A stretch of 64,000 nt of DNA from Diadophis punctatus similis (lineage: Eukaryota; Chordata; Lepidosauria; Squamata; Dipsadidae): positions 47,209,996 to 47,273,995 of the forward strand of contig JALIGW010000003.1 of the NCBI GenBank assembly GCA_023053685.1, in the 5' to 3' direction. Position numbers and translations under genes: made by a program. Under the pieces are notes generated by a model. That model saw only the letters and a program-made list of their open reading frames with translations. It was not told the origin of the DNA and searched no databases. Below, in pieces: positions 12,205 through 23,953 of the stretch; position 1 is the first letter of the stretch, and every line of letters begins with the position of its first letter.

Positions 12205-12870
12205 GAACATAGAATAACAGGATTGGAAGGGACCTTGGAGGTCTTTTAGTCCAACCCCTGCTCAAGCAGGAGACCCTATATCAGTGATGGCGAACCTTTT
12301 TTGGCTCGAGTGCCAAAAGGGTGTGTGCGCACGCGATAGTGTGCACGTGCGTGCCCACACCCATAATGCAATGCCCTCCGCCCGTGCATGCACACAATCC
12401 CCGCACTGCCCCTCACACATGCGCACAGGCCTCACTGAAGCCTCCAGACTTCTGGTAGGCCCGTTGGGCCGTTTTTCGCTGTTCCCAGGGTTTAGGAGGC
12501 TTTCCTGAAGCCTGGGGAGAGCGAAAACTGCCGAAAAGAAGAGCGAAAATCAGCTGACTAGCGCACACATGTGCACTGGAGCTGACATAGGGCAACGCCT
12601 CGCGTGCCCTCAGATATGGCTCCGCGTGCCACCTGTGGCACCCGTGCCATAGGTTCGCCATCACTGCCCTATATCGTTTTGGACAAATGATTGTCCAATC
12701 TCTTTTCGAAAGCTTCCAGTAATGAATTTCTTGTCACTGGTATATATACATTCTGCCATACGTATTCTGAGCTTTCCATCTTGTGTATAACACTTGGATG
12801 AAGAACATAGTAAGATTTAAAAGTGTAAACTCTGAATCTAGTTTTGCTTCTCATAAAGTTCACCTCAAAA
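12205..12870 (-). mobile_element. L3/CR1 LINE 3' fragment, split by a hAT MITE
   Basis: The fragment begins ATAGAATAACAGGATTGGAAG, the antisense of the L3/CR1 tail, runs to 12281 and resumes after the MITE (12667 onward: TATCGTTTTGGACAAATGAT). It predates the MITE. Confidence 0.75.
12282..12666 (+). mobile_element. hAT MITE, 8-bp target duplication CCCTATAT
   Basis: The termini are CAGTGATGGCGAACCTTTTT and AGGTTCGCCATCACTG. Exact 8-bp duplications CCCTATAT lie at 12274-12281 and 12667-12674. The body shares GGCACGCG/TGCCACCTGTGGCAC sequence with 25517, 35401 and 51769. It is non-autonomous with no transposase. Confidence 0.92.
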
Positions 12871-13989
12871 TGTATATTCCATAGGGAGGGTTAACTGGGA
12901 AGTGCCAATAAAGTGTATCCAAAATATTTTCTTTCACCTAAATTCAGACAATTTAGGCATTCATATCCACAAAAGATTCATTTTAAATAGAATTTATAAC
13001 TATTTAAGTCTCAAAAGTCTTAGATTTCCACAAGTACTGTTGATCAGAAGATATAAACAGATTTGTTGAAAACCATCTTCTGTATTTTTCTGTATCACCT
13101 TTGGTTGAATCTTGCCTACTTAAGAAAAAAAACCTGTGATTGTTCTTCATGGCCAGGTGATAAAAAGTTGATTGTAGGTGAGAAATAAACAATTTTGCTA
13201 ATAAGGATCACCGGTATCTAGCAAATGGAGAGTGAGGACAGCCTCATTCCAGCTTGTTATGAATCCATGAAAACATGGCTATTTCTGTTCAGTTTTCCCT
13301 CAGTAGCTAACTACCTTTTTAAACCTTACTTTTTCTTTTTTAAAGGAAAGAATCAGTGTTATTAATTAGGATGATATTTCAACCTGTTGGAGAAGATAAA
13401 AATAAGTGACCCAATGTCAAGGTCAGATAAAGAATTTGGAAAGAAACATGGATTTCCAGGGCACAGAGCCATTACATAAGAACATCCAACATTGCCTAAA
13501 TTAAAGGAGACAAAATATATATTAGCATCTGACCAGCCTGTCCTGGTTGATTCCACTGCACTCTAAAAGAATTGAGAACCGTTGGTAATTGAGGTTCAAT
13601 TCTTCTTCATTTCCGGGCTTCTTTCCAACTATGATAAGGATTAAAAAAAAAATCTAGAAAAAAAATCAGCAAAGTTATCTCAACATTTATCAAGTACCTA
13701 TTCTAATATCAGTACTGAATTCAAAAAGAATGTTTAAACAGTGAATAAAACATGAATGGGATATCTTGCAAAGTGCTTTTATAATTAGCTAGTGCAGAAA
13801 AGCCCTTTTTCCTAAGAAGTTCTATTGTAAAGGAAAATCATGTGAACACCTTGTTGTGACAGCTTCATCCCCAAAATATATCTATTTGTTCATAAACTCA
13901 CTACAGTCGTCTGCCTTCCATCCATCCATCCCTCATTACACAACAGCCATTTTGTTGACTCCCACCTCTCTTCATCTTCCTGTGGCCCC

Positions 13990-14168
13990 CAAACGTTTGG
14001 GCACCAGGGACCAGTTCCATGGAGAGAAGTTTTCCCATGGACCGGAGGGGGTGTGGTTTCACGTGCGGCCTGCATCCTGCAGATGGGGCTTCACTTGTTT
14101 GTGCGGCCCGGTTTCTGGCATGCCGCGGCCCTGTGCCAGTCCACAGACCTGGGGTTGGGGACCCCTGC
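13990..14168. mobile_element. Charlie-like hAT fragment
   Basis: It contains GGGCACCAGGGACCAGTTCC, GCGGCCCGGTTTCTGGCATG and, at the right end, GGTTGGGGACCCCTG, the terminal signature also seen at 43619 and 44612. No clean target duplication was found; the left end is degraded. A second small hAT-like inverted repeat (14176-14274) adjoins it. Confidence 0.65.
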
Positions 14169-15960
14169 TGTAGGGCACTCTTTTTCAAACTTGGCAACAT
14201 TAAGATACCGGCCTTCCAACTCCCAGAATTCCCCAGTTAGTTGATCTTAATGTTACCAAGTTCGAAAAGCATTGCAGTAGAACCACAAAGGGCATAATAT
14301 AACCTGCCAGGCAGAATCTCAAGAAGTCTCCATCATAAACCTGATTGTGGGGTAGTTTCTCCAAACTGGCCATGGGAAGAAAAAAACTGTCAGCCTCCTA
14401 GCAAGGCAAATAAACCCTTTCATGAGGGGAAAGAGCATCAGTGAAGGAAACAGCTGTCCTTAATCACAAGGAGCCCCCTAGGGAGTTGATGGAAGCCCAG
14501 TAGTGGAAAATGGCCGAGGACAGGAACTTAAGGCATATCTTTGGCATCCAGGACAAGCAACCAAGATAGGCAGACCACAGAAAAGAGAGCAGCAAACATC
14601 ATTCCACTCTTCCACCACGTATATCAACATGCAAGTAGGGCTCTTGTTGTTAGGAACCTCACTGTTTGTGTAGATATAGGAGCAAGTGTGTGGAGGATTT
14701 CAGAATTTCAGCATGAGAGGCACCTCGGACATTCCTCCCTATAGGTATCCTTGATGGTTGTGATGCCAGAACTCCAAGGGTGAATTCTGTAATGGAGAAT
14801 CATTTCAACAGACTGGTACACATCTGATTCACACATGATTTGCTTAATTGTAGTTTTTTGAACGGACCATATAAGCGTTGTCTTACATTTCAGTAAAAAC
14901 TGATTATCTATGGAATGATTTGAGAGCAAATGAGCAATGGTTACTTTTGGTAAAGGAAAGTGTCCAGGCGCCATTCTTCCTGGGGACATGACTTCTAATT
15001 TGCACAGTTTGCTCCTAATCCTAGATTATGTGAGTTTGTTATGGTCCCAGCAGGTAAGAATGTTTCTAGTAATCTAGTGCAATTTTGATACTTTTTGAGA
15101 ATAAAGCTTGACTTGAAGAAGGCTTTATTTTTATTTTATTTTTGTTATCATTTATTTTGTTATCAGATTTTGTTATCATTCTTTAATTTTGGTCTTCATT
15201 TTAAAACTCTTTGTAGTGTAGTTATTCTTATCCACTGAAATAGAAAGGCAACAAATAGCTGGATTAAACAGAAACAGTTAAGACTCATATGCAGAATACC
15301 ACTCATTTTAAATGTATACACAAATGTAGAGCTATATTTCTTCAAGAAAGTTAAAAACAATATTCCAGAATGATTTCAAGGTTGCAGTGATTACAGTGTT
15401 TGACTACACTAATCGTCCCTTTCTAAGTTCATAATGGAGACGGGGCAGCTATTACATCAATTCTGTCCAACTTTTCTCTTTAGTTCAAAAGCACCTCTGT
15501 AACACAATTTTTTTTTACAAGACTGATTTGCTAGATGTCCAGCACACCATGGGTAGTGGTAGTTTCACTGCTTATTTGTAAGTTAGAAAGCCTGCATGAA
15601 TTGACTTGGATAATTTATGCCATGGGGTTGTTATAATAGTAAGCAAATAGTCTCATTTGCCTCGTGCAAGCAGTTTGGGTGTCCATGGAACCACTGTGAG
15701 CCATGATGTGGGATGAAGCTTCTCCATTGTTGCTTCCAGGTTTTGGGACTACCCACTTCATAAGCCACTTAGACTAGCCTTTGGCACACAAAGTTTTTAG
15801 TAGATGGTTCAAAAGAGCAGGGAGCTTTGGATCGATTGCATCTTTCTTTGTGCAAGGGTATACGTTTGCCACCTCTGAATTACTCGCCAAAGTTTTTGAT
15901 CAGTAGTTTGTATGTGAGTGATGGGTCCTATGTAGTTTTGTTGAAAGAGGAGGCAAATGG

Positions 15961-16048
15961 CAGATTGTTGGGGACAATATGCTGACTCTGTAAACTGCTT
16001 AGAGAGGGCTGTGAAGCGGTATATAAATTTAAGTGCTATTGCTATTGG
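15961..16048 (+). mobile_element. SINE 3' end fragment
   Basis: The sequence GTAAACTGCTTAGAGAGGGC followed by TGAAGCGGTATATAAATTTAAG is the 3' domain of Sauria-type SINEs; the tRNA head is missing. Confidence 0.65.
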
Positions 16049-16403
16049 AGGAAGAGGGATAGTCCAGGCTAGTCTTCTTCAGCTGCCACTGCAGATAGTC
16101 TTTGCTGAAGCCACCCAGCTAGAATCATGATGGACAGGATTGAAAATTTGACAGGAGAAGGCAGAAGGAGGTTCTAAAGCAAAATGAGATGAGTTTAAGG
16201 AAACTAAAGCTATTTTAATTAATTGACAGGCTAATAATAACTTTTTATGGCAATTGAAATGGAACATTTCTCCCAAAGATACCTATAAGGTCCCATTTTG
16301 TACCTTATATAGAACATGATAGGCAACTTTTGCCTACCTGGTTTCACATGTCATGCCTAGTAGTGAGGGGACTATTTACAATATCTTTTGGAGGGATTGA
16401 AAC

Positions 16404-16848
16404 CAGAGGTGGGTTCCTCCCGGTTCAGACCGGTTCGCCTGAACCGGTAGCAACCCGCTGGTGATGTCACGGTCCTGGTTTGGTCAGTGTCGGTCCGTGG
16501 GCAGCGCCATCTTTTTTGTGGGTTTTTTTGTGGGGGAACTTTTTCCGGGTTGTTTTCTTCTGCACATGCAGAACTGGTTCTCCCTCCCTCAGCCCTCCCA
16601 CCCCTGGGTTTATACGGACCTTTATTGCTTCTTCCGAAACTCAGCTGATCAGCTCCGCAGCTGTTTTTCGTGCTAATTCCCTTGTTTGCAACATGGAAGG
16701 GCTTGTTTTCAACTATTGAGCATGCGCTGAAGCTAATTTGCACGATGGGATGCGTGTGTGTGTGTGACTGAAGCGAGCGCGTGCTAGCAAAACGTGCACT
16801 TCCGTCGCGATGCGAACCGGTGGGGAAGGTAAGTAGAATCTACCCCTG
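16404..16848 (+). mobile_element. hAT MITE (ACCGG-rich family), TSD ATTGAAAC
   Basis: Ends CAGAGGTGGGTTCCTCCCGG and GTAGAATCTACCCCTG lie between exact 8-bp copies of ATTGAAAC (16396-16403, 16849-16856). It shares termini with 21156, 23401, 28720, 38645 and 49825. Confidence 0.9.
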
Positions 16849-17323
16849 ATTGAAACCCTTCATCAAAGTACTCGTTTGAAACTTTGCTCCACCTTTAAAT
16901 TAAATTAAATTAAATTGATAACATTCTAAATTGATCACTGTAATACTACACTGTACTGGAGCTAAATAGAAAGGCTATCCATAAGCCCCTGTTGATTCAA
17001 AAGGGGACAACTAAATTATTGAGTGTGTAGGACCAATTTACACCAGAATTCTTCAGCTAATGAGGACTGGCCATTGCACCTGCCTCTGATTGTATGCTAT
17101 GTCTCCTCTTATAAACAAAGGTGGCTTAGAAATCACAGCTTTATCCAGTGTTTGTTTACAGTACTCTCTCTGGCTTGTTCATTTGGCTTTTGGTAGCTTG
17201 TTTTGACAGGAGAAAATCAAGGTCCCTGGATTAGGCAGCATGCCAAATTGCAGATGAATAGAATTGTCCAAGGTGTGTTAGTTGTACTACTTTAGGAGGA
17301 ACAAGTGGTTATTGTTTGTTTTG

Positions 17324-17780
17324 AAAAAAATCTGGTTTAGTGTGTCACATAAATATAATGGGTAGCTTGTTTCCAGATTCAAGAATTGAGTTTTGGTTTA
17401 TAAATGCTGTTTGTTTCGAGGTCAGGGAAGGAAAGAAAATTGGACCTCTAATATGCCATCATCTCATATCAAGTTATTTGTCTTTTCACTGAAAAGGGAA
17501 GAATCCCTTGGAAATGATCACAGAGAAGTCATAATGATTCATATTTTACTAATACTAAAACACAAGTTTTGCCAAAATTCTGTTTATTTTTGGGCTGCTG
17601 ATTTTAAATTAATTTTAAATTAAAAAATAATTTTATGGAAGTATGCTGTTACCTTAGCAGAATTATTTTGACCTGTCCTTTTATATGTGTATTTACTAAA
17701 GGAGAGAGAGAGAAAAAAAATCTGGTTCAGTGTATCAAATATATATAATGGGTAGCTTGTTTTCAGATTCAAGAATTGAG
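17324..17780 (+). repeat. Local 67-bp direct duplication
   Basis: Segments 17324-17390 and 17714-17780 are near-identical (both run AAAAATCTGGTT.., ATAATGGGTAGCTTGTTT.., CAGATTCAAGAATTGAG) and are offset by 390 bp. The sequence between is not repeated. Confidence 0.85.
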
Positions 17781-19504
17781 CTTAAGAATGCTCAATTAAG
17801 AATGAGTTGTTATATGGTTATTTTTTAGTAGGCTTTTTTGTGGGAGCTTGGAGGAAAGGATAGCACAGAGATAAGTAAAGTTACTGGCATTTCTTTCTGC
17901 ACTTGTACCTTCAGACTACCATGTCCATCCAGAACACATATATTTATATATTTATATTATATTAATGTCCTTTTGAGTTGATTTCCACAATATGCCACTA
18001 TAATGGTTATAGGTTAACCAATGCCGTAGAGGAGAATTGAAAACCTCTTGGCTTTTGCAACCTGTTGGTTACTAATTCAGTAAGAGTGTTTGGTAGACTG
18101 GTTTTTCAGTGGATTGATGAAAATGGTGCATATTTGTGTGCGTGTTCTTGTACTTGTTTTACATTTGCCCCAGTTAAGCAGGTTTTGAAATATCCTGCAT
18201 TTTGAGGAGCTGCAGCCAAGAATGTTTCTTTAGAAAACAGTCTGGAAATGCTATCATTGAGTAGGTTCAATGTCAAATGACATTTAAGCAAAGTAAATCC
18301 AAATGGACGGTTTTTTTGAAGTGTATTTAAGCATTATTTTCTTAAAGTCTCAGTGCAATGGATCATATTGAGTTAGATCCTGTATTTAATGGTGTTTTAA
18401 AATCAGATTAGATACAGAGTTTGCATTTGATTGTTCTGTTAATATAATCATTGACTGCATAATTGGAAATGGGACTTAGTTACTATAAGCCATAGGTTAT
18501 GATACCATGTAAGAGATCGTTGTGGGGAGAAGATAGAAAGCAGTTACTCTGTATAATAATACACATTGGCAATGATTCCCACAACATAGAATAAAACAGT
18601 TCTGTTCAATAGTTATCAGCATTTGCCTTTAAAAATTCTTCATTTTCAAAACTTGTTTGATATGTGATGTGGGTGATTCTTGATCAGAGGAGGCAAACTG
18701 CAGCTCCCTTGGGTAGTTAACTAGTTTTACTATATGTCCAAACATAATATATTTGCACACATACAGAAAAAAGCAAAATGAAAATACATTAAGTGATAAA
18801 TGATCACATATTATAAGTGATATGTAAGTTCTATCCCCTCACCCCCCAAAAAACCCATGTTGTAGGTTTGATTATGAAAGACTTTTAGATTATTATTGTA
18901 AGTAATATGAAAATTCCAATTAGTAGCAAATCAGTAAAACTATTATAGGTAGCAAATAGTCTCCTGGATTAACAAATAAGTAACATGACTTTAAACAATA
19001 GTCTCCTTATTCTTTCAAATCGTCAGAGCTTTTCTGCCACTGTTCATGAAATAAAGCAGAGAAGTAGCTATCTTGCATATTCATATAAGCGTTAATTCCT
19101 CCCTTTGTTGGCAAACTAATCTGCAGAGGAAAATGAACATAAATGAGGCTGGAGCACAAGCAAATGTAATCAGTCGCAGCTGGGCAATTGAATTTCTCTG
19201 TTTATTGTTAGTATCAGGGGAAGGTGTTAGATTAACCTTTGGGATAGAAGGTAAAACCAAATCTGCCAATAAATTTTATTGCTGACTGTGAGATTACAAA
19301 TTTCATGCTGCAAAAGAATTGAACTGAATTAAGAGAAGCTGAATCTCATTTTCTCAGTCTGTATCTAACACCTGGGTACAAATATATTTATTATTATTCC
19401 TATTACTGTTGCACACTTTAGTGAGCCTCAGGTAAAAATAAAATATATAGAATTAGAACATGAATCATTTGTTTTTTTGTATCTTATGATTTATGACTTA
19501 TCAC

Positions 19505-19596
19505 TTTGTTGTTTGTATGTACACTGAGAGCTTATGCACCGGAGATAAATACCTTGTGTGTCCAATCACACTTGGCCAATAAAGAATATTCTATGA
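19505..19596 (+). mobile_element. LINE 3' terminal fragment
   Basis: It contains TGTACACTGAGAGCTTATGC and CACACTTGGCCAATAAAGAA followed by TATTCTATGAAT, resembling a squamate non-LTR retroposon 3' end with a decayed ATTCT tail. Class assignment is tentative. Confidence 0.5.
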
Positions 19597-19880
19597 ATAC
19601 TTCTAATAGATGGGTAGATTGAAAACTGGGATCTTCAAATTTGATGGTCTACAATGGATCATAGGAAAGATAAACTGTGTAAGGAGTCATTCAATGATTA
19701 TTTCTCATCCTAGATTCAAATGAAGCATGCTTCTTTATTCCAAGCTTTCTTTGTAGTGATTAAAATGAAAAAAATGTAGAGAATAAAAGTTTTAAAACTT
19801 GTAATCTTGTTTCTTAGGTTGCTTTTCTTCTCCCATAGTTTATTTTTAATCTTTGAGCATATGTTTTCCTTCTTTTTCAG

Positions 19881-20823
19881 ATCATTGCCTTTGCTTCGCT
19901 TTTTTTTATTCTGGTATCCATCACAACTTTTTGTCTGGAGACACATGAAGCCTTCATCATAGACACCAATGTGACTGAGACCCTAATAGTGGGCAATACG
20001 ACTGAGATTGTTGTGATGAAAAAGATGGAGACAGAGCCTGTTCTCACCTGTATTGAAGGAGTTTGTGTGCTGTGGTTCACTCTGGAGTTTCTGGTGCGCA
20101 TTGTTTGCTGCCCAGATAAATTGATCTTCATTAAGAACCTTCTTAACATCATTGACTTTGTAGCTATTCTACCCTTCTACTTAGAGGTGGGACTCAGTGG
20201 CCTATCATCCAAAGCTGCGCGAGATGTGCTGGGCTTCCTGAGGGTAGTTCGTTTTGTCAGAATCCTCCGGATCTTCAAGCTGACCCGCCATTTTGTGGGA
20301 CTTCGGGTGTTGGGCCATACACTCCGGGCCAGCACCAATGAATTCCTCCTCCTCATAATCTTCCTGGCTCTAGGAGTTTTGATTTTTGCTACCATGATCT
20401 ATTATGCTGAAAGGATTGGTGCCAAGCCATCTGATCCTAGCGGTAGTGACCATACCCACTTTAAGAACATTCCCATTGGATTTTGGTGGGCAGTGGTAAC
20501 CATGACAACTTTAGGTTATGGAGACATGTATCCCAAAACCTGGTCAGGTATGTTGGTGGGAGCTCTTTGTGCCCTGGCTGGTGTTCTTACCATTGCTATG
20601 CCTGTTCCAGTCATTGTCAACAACTTTGGAATGTATTACTCATTGGCCATGGCGAAGCAAAAGCTCCCCAAGAAGAAAAAGAAGCACATACCCCGTCCAG
20701 CACCACTTGACTCTCCAACGTTCTGCAAATCGGAGGACAACTCGCCTCACAACAGTATTCAGAGTTACAACAGTCCTCTAGCGGCAACAACAGCAGCTGG
20801 GGTGATGGAGAGGAAAAGATCAG
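19881..20823 (+). CDS. KCNC4: KCNC4 (Kv3.4) exon 2: S1-S6 membrane core
   Basis: The exon encodes residues 217-530 plus the first base of codon 531. In order: S1 (about 217-237, starting [13 protein letters not shown]), an extracellular S1-S2 loop with two N-glycosylation sequons (NVT at 246, NTT at 255), S2 (about 270-291), S3 (about 304-322), S4 voltage sensor ([19 protein letters not shown]; charges at 337, 340, 343, 346, 349 and 352), S5 (about 370-391), the pore helix and filter TMTTLGYGD (GYGD at 428-431), and S6 (about 440-464) with the PVP gating hinge at 457-459. The basic [15 protein letters not shown] stretch follows. The start is set by the acceptor ctttttcag and the end by TCAG|gtgaga (phase 1). 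No frameshift or missing catalytic/selectivity residue is seen, so the channel core looks functional. Confidence 0.98.
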
Positions 20824-21155
20824 GTGAGATGTAAGATTTCAGACTAAACAAAACATATAAATAGTAGTGGTAGGAAGATTCTGGACATGAATTTGTGGAT
20901 GTATAAAGCAGTGGCTCTAGAAGAAATATATGTTATGTAAGATTATGGTGTATATGGTGTAGAGTTATCATCTGGATAAAGGTATGTTGTTTGGGGTGAG
21001 TGCAGAGAAATCTTCTTTTAATTATTAATCTTGCTGTATTTATAATGGTGTCCACAGGGAGAGAATTAGAAAAGTGGGTTCACTAGGCCAGACTGAGTTT
21101 TGTCCATTTTAGAAGAAGATGAATAAATACAAGTCTGTCTAACAAAGATAATATC

Positions 21156-21299
21156 CAGTGATGGGTTCTAAATCCCATCGCTACCGACGCATACGACGCT
21201 TCTGCGCATGCGCAGAAGCATCCGAGGTGGGTTGGCGGAACCTGCCGCCGCCGCTACCAGTTCATAGAACCGGACCATACCGGTAGCAACCCATCGCTG
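21156..21299 (+). mobile_element. Short hAT MITE, TSD ATAATATC
   Basis: The 144-bp element has ends CAGTGATGGGTTCTAAATCC and GGTAGCAACCCATCGCTG, with exact 8-bp duplications ATAATATC at 21148-21155 and 21300-21307. Confidence 0.9.
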
Positions 21300-21776
21300 A
21301 TAATATCCCACCCTACTTTGGACAACAGTTTGCATCCTACTACCATAAACTTCACCCAATGGCATACATAAGGTTTCCAGAGTCCAGAATTGTTTGGTGT
21401 CAACAAAGTTGGTGTATTGTGCGCCTCCGAACATAATTTGGCTTCTTTCAAGTTACCATTTGACATCAATGGTTTTGTTAAGTTCTTTGGTTTCAAAAAG
21501 AATTAACTTTAAAAAAACATGACAGTTATTGAAGACTGTTTTTTTAGGAAACTAAAGTTATTTTAATTAATTGACAGGCTAGTAATAATTAATCCTAGCA
21601 ATTGGAAACTGAGCATTTCTCCTAAAGAAACCTATAAGATATTTTGAACCTTATATAGAACATGATAGGCAACTTTTCCACCCTACATTTTAGACAATAG
21701 CACCTATAATTTCCAGATAGCCAGTATTCTGGCTAGAAAGCATCAAGTTATTTTCCAAAATATTTGGGGAATCATA

Positions 21777-22142
21777 CCGTATTTTTCGGAGTATAAGACG
21801 CACCTTAGTTTTGGGGGAGGAAAATAGGGGGGAAAATCTACCTACCAGGTATTCATCTGGCTAGCGTCCTTAGTCTGTTCAGCTTCAGCACATTATTTTA
21901 TCCTCTGGTTAGGGCTGAAAAAGCCTTTTTCAGAGGGAGTAGGAATGAAAACAAGCCTGCAAAGACTTAGGGCTGGAAAAAAACTTCTTTGGAGGGAATA
22001 GGAAGCTGGGAAGATCGTTAGCACCTTGTTAGGGCTGGAGAAAAAAGCTTCGAAAAAGCTACATTCGAAGTATAAGATGCACACAAATTTTCAGCCTCTT
22101 TTAGGGAGGAAAAAGGTGTGTCTTATACTCCGAAAAATACGG
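21777..22142 (+). mobile_element. TA-target MITE (CCGTATTTTTCGGAGTATAAG family)
   Basis: The termini CCGTATTTTTCGGAGTATAA and TTATACTCCGAAAAATACGG are a perfect inverted pair flanked by TA on both sides (21775-21776, 22143-22144). Other copies are at 27598, 47602 and 63058. Confidence 0.9.
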
Positions 22143-22286
22143 TAGTTGGCATTCATTGCACTGCACAAAGGATTAAATTAAAATTCTTTTAAATTTCGTG
22201 TCAAGTTTTTTTTTCTTTTTGTTTAAATTAAAATACCTTTTTCTCCATTAAAAAGGAATCCCCTACTAGAGATGCCATTTCTTCTA

Positions 22287-22421
22287 CCCTGTTTCCCCCA
22301 AAATAAGACATCTCCTGATAATAAGCCCAATCGGGCTTTTGAGTGCATGGCAATAAGGCCAAGCGCTTATTTCAGGGTTCAAAAAAATATAAGACAGGGC
22401 CTTGTTTTCAGGGAGACACGG
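22287..22421. mobile_element. Short TA-target MITE (CCCTGTTTCCCC family)
   Basis: Ends CCCTGTTTCCCCCAAAATAA and TTTTCAGGGAGACACGG are inverted and flanked by TA. A sibling is at 25209-25311. Confidence 0.8.
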
Positions 22422-23400
22422 TATTAAGAGCAGGATGAGCTAAGAGAATTCAGCAGGAAAACCCTGGGTATAGGAGAAAAAGGTTGAAAACCTATGCCAT
22501 GCTCCCGACATTGCTATGCCAACTTTAAAAACAAAAGAATCCCACTTGTGGAATCCAAAGATGTGTTTAGCATTTTGTGAAGCTTATGTGAAAGCTGACA
22601 GCTTGAGCTTAAAAGTGCCAAAGAAAATGCACAGTCTCTAAGTGCCTACCTCCTCTAATATGTAAAGTCACGCTCTTTGCAATCTAATGTTGCATTTAAG
22701 TGGTCTATCATGCCTGCTCTGTTTGAATGATCTCCATTCTTCTTAAGCATTGATTAACCGTCTGACCTTTTCTACAGCAATAAGTCTCTGGGGATTGTCT
22801 TTGGAATCCCAAAGTCAGTCAGGCAACCCATAATGGTTTGTTCTCTGGAGTGTGCAGCTAAGAGCCTTCCAGTAAGTAACTCCAGAATGAATTTAACGGG
22901 GTGTGGTTGCTATATACATAGTTGCGTATCTCAAACTCAGATGTGCAGTGCAGATGAGCAGCCCAAGGCATTTTGGTATCTGAAGCGGAAGAGGGAAATG
23001 GCTCCTCCTTTTCATATATCTAATCTAAAAGCTGCTCTTTTGACGCTTAATACAGGAAATCTCATGCTTCTTTTTTTCTCTAATTAAAACTATAATTATA
23101 TTAATAATGAAGTAAGACTGAGTTCATATGTTTTACAAGCTGTATGTTCACTTGATGTACTTGCTTACTCATCCCTACACACTAAACCATAAAGTAATCA
23201 CACGCGCTGGGTTTGTGCAACATTTAAATACTTGGCTCTTTTCTGGTTCAGTGTGTATGGTCGTGGGCATTCTTTTGGTTTTGTCTTAGTGTATTATGAC
23301 ACCTGAACCACGCCACCATGGCTTGTTCTACTAGCCATGGTGAAAACAAACTGTGCTTAGTGGGGTGGTAGATACAGGCTATATATCTATATATCTATCT

Positions 23401-23724
23401 CAGAGGTGGGTTCCTGCCGGTGCGGTTAATAGCTGTTGTTTGGCGCAGAGCCGAAGACGCTGCTGCCGTTCGCGGTGTGGGGGCTTTCCCCGGGTGCTGC
23501 CGCCACCCGCATGGACGCCACCAATTGCGTTATTTTGCCCTCTGCGCATGCGCAAAGCGTTCTGCATGCGCAGAGGGCAAAAGAACGCAATTGGCGGCGT
23601 CCATGCAGGCAGGGAAAGCGCCTGGGGAAAGCTCCCGCGCCACGAACGGCAGCAGCGTCTTCGGCTCTGCGCCGAACAACAGCTATTAACCGCACCGGCA
23701 AAAACAGGCAGGAACCCACCTCTG
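23401..23724. mobile_element. Palindromic hAT MITE inside an ATCT microsatellite, TSD ATCTATCT
   Basis: The two arms, each about 155 bp, are near-perfect reverse complements: they start CAGAGGTGGGTTCCTGCCGG and end CAGGAACCCACCTCTG, with TCTGCGCATGCGCA near the centre. Duplications ATCTATCT flank it (23393-23400, 23725-23732). The frames found inside on both strands are mirror images caused by the palindrome. Confidence 0.88.
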
Positions 23725-23805
23725 ATCTATCTATATCTGTATCTGTATCTGTATCTGTATCTGTATCTGTATCTGTATCTGTATCTGTATCTGTATCTGT
23801 ATCTG

Positions 23806-23891
<86 letters not shown>

Positions 23892-23953
23892 TATCTATCT
23901 ATCTCTATCTCTATCTCTATCTATCTACCTATATCTATATCTATATCTATATA
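23725..23953. repeat. Compound (ATCTGT)n/(CT)n/(ATCT)n microsatellite
   Basis: TATCTG hexamers give way to about 30 CT units and then ATCT/ATATCT tracts. The translated poly-Ser/Leu/Tyr frames are artefacts. Confidence 0.95.

Larger units (their letters stand above)
10678..19880 (+). other. KCNC4: KCNC4 intron 1
   Basis: The intron runs from gtgagt to a polypyrimidine tract ending ctttttcag. It contains a long (GT)n, an antisense L3/CR1 fragment split by a hAT MITE near 12.3-12.7 kb, a Charlie-like hAT fragment near 14.0 kb, a SINE tail near 16.0 kb, a hAT MITE at 16404-16848, a local 67-bp duplication at 17324/17714, and a retroposon 3' end near 19.5 kb. No additional exon is evident in it; the remaining sequence (for example 11.4-12.2, 12.9-13.9, 14.3-15.9 and 17.8-19.4 kb) is AT-rich and unrecognised. 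Confidence 0.9.
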
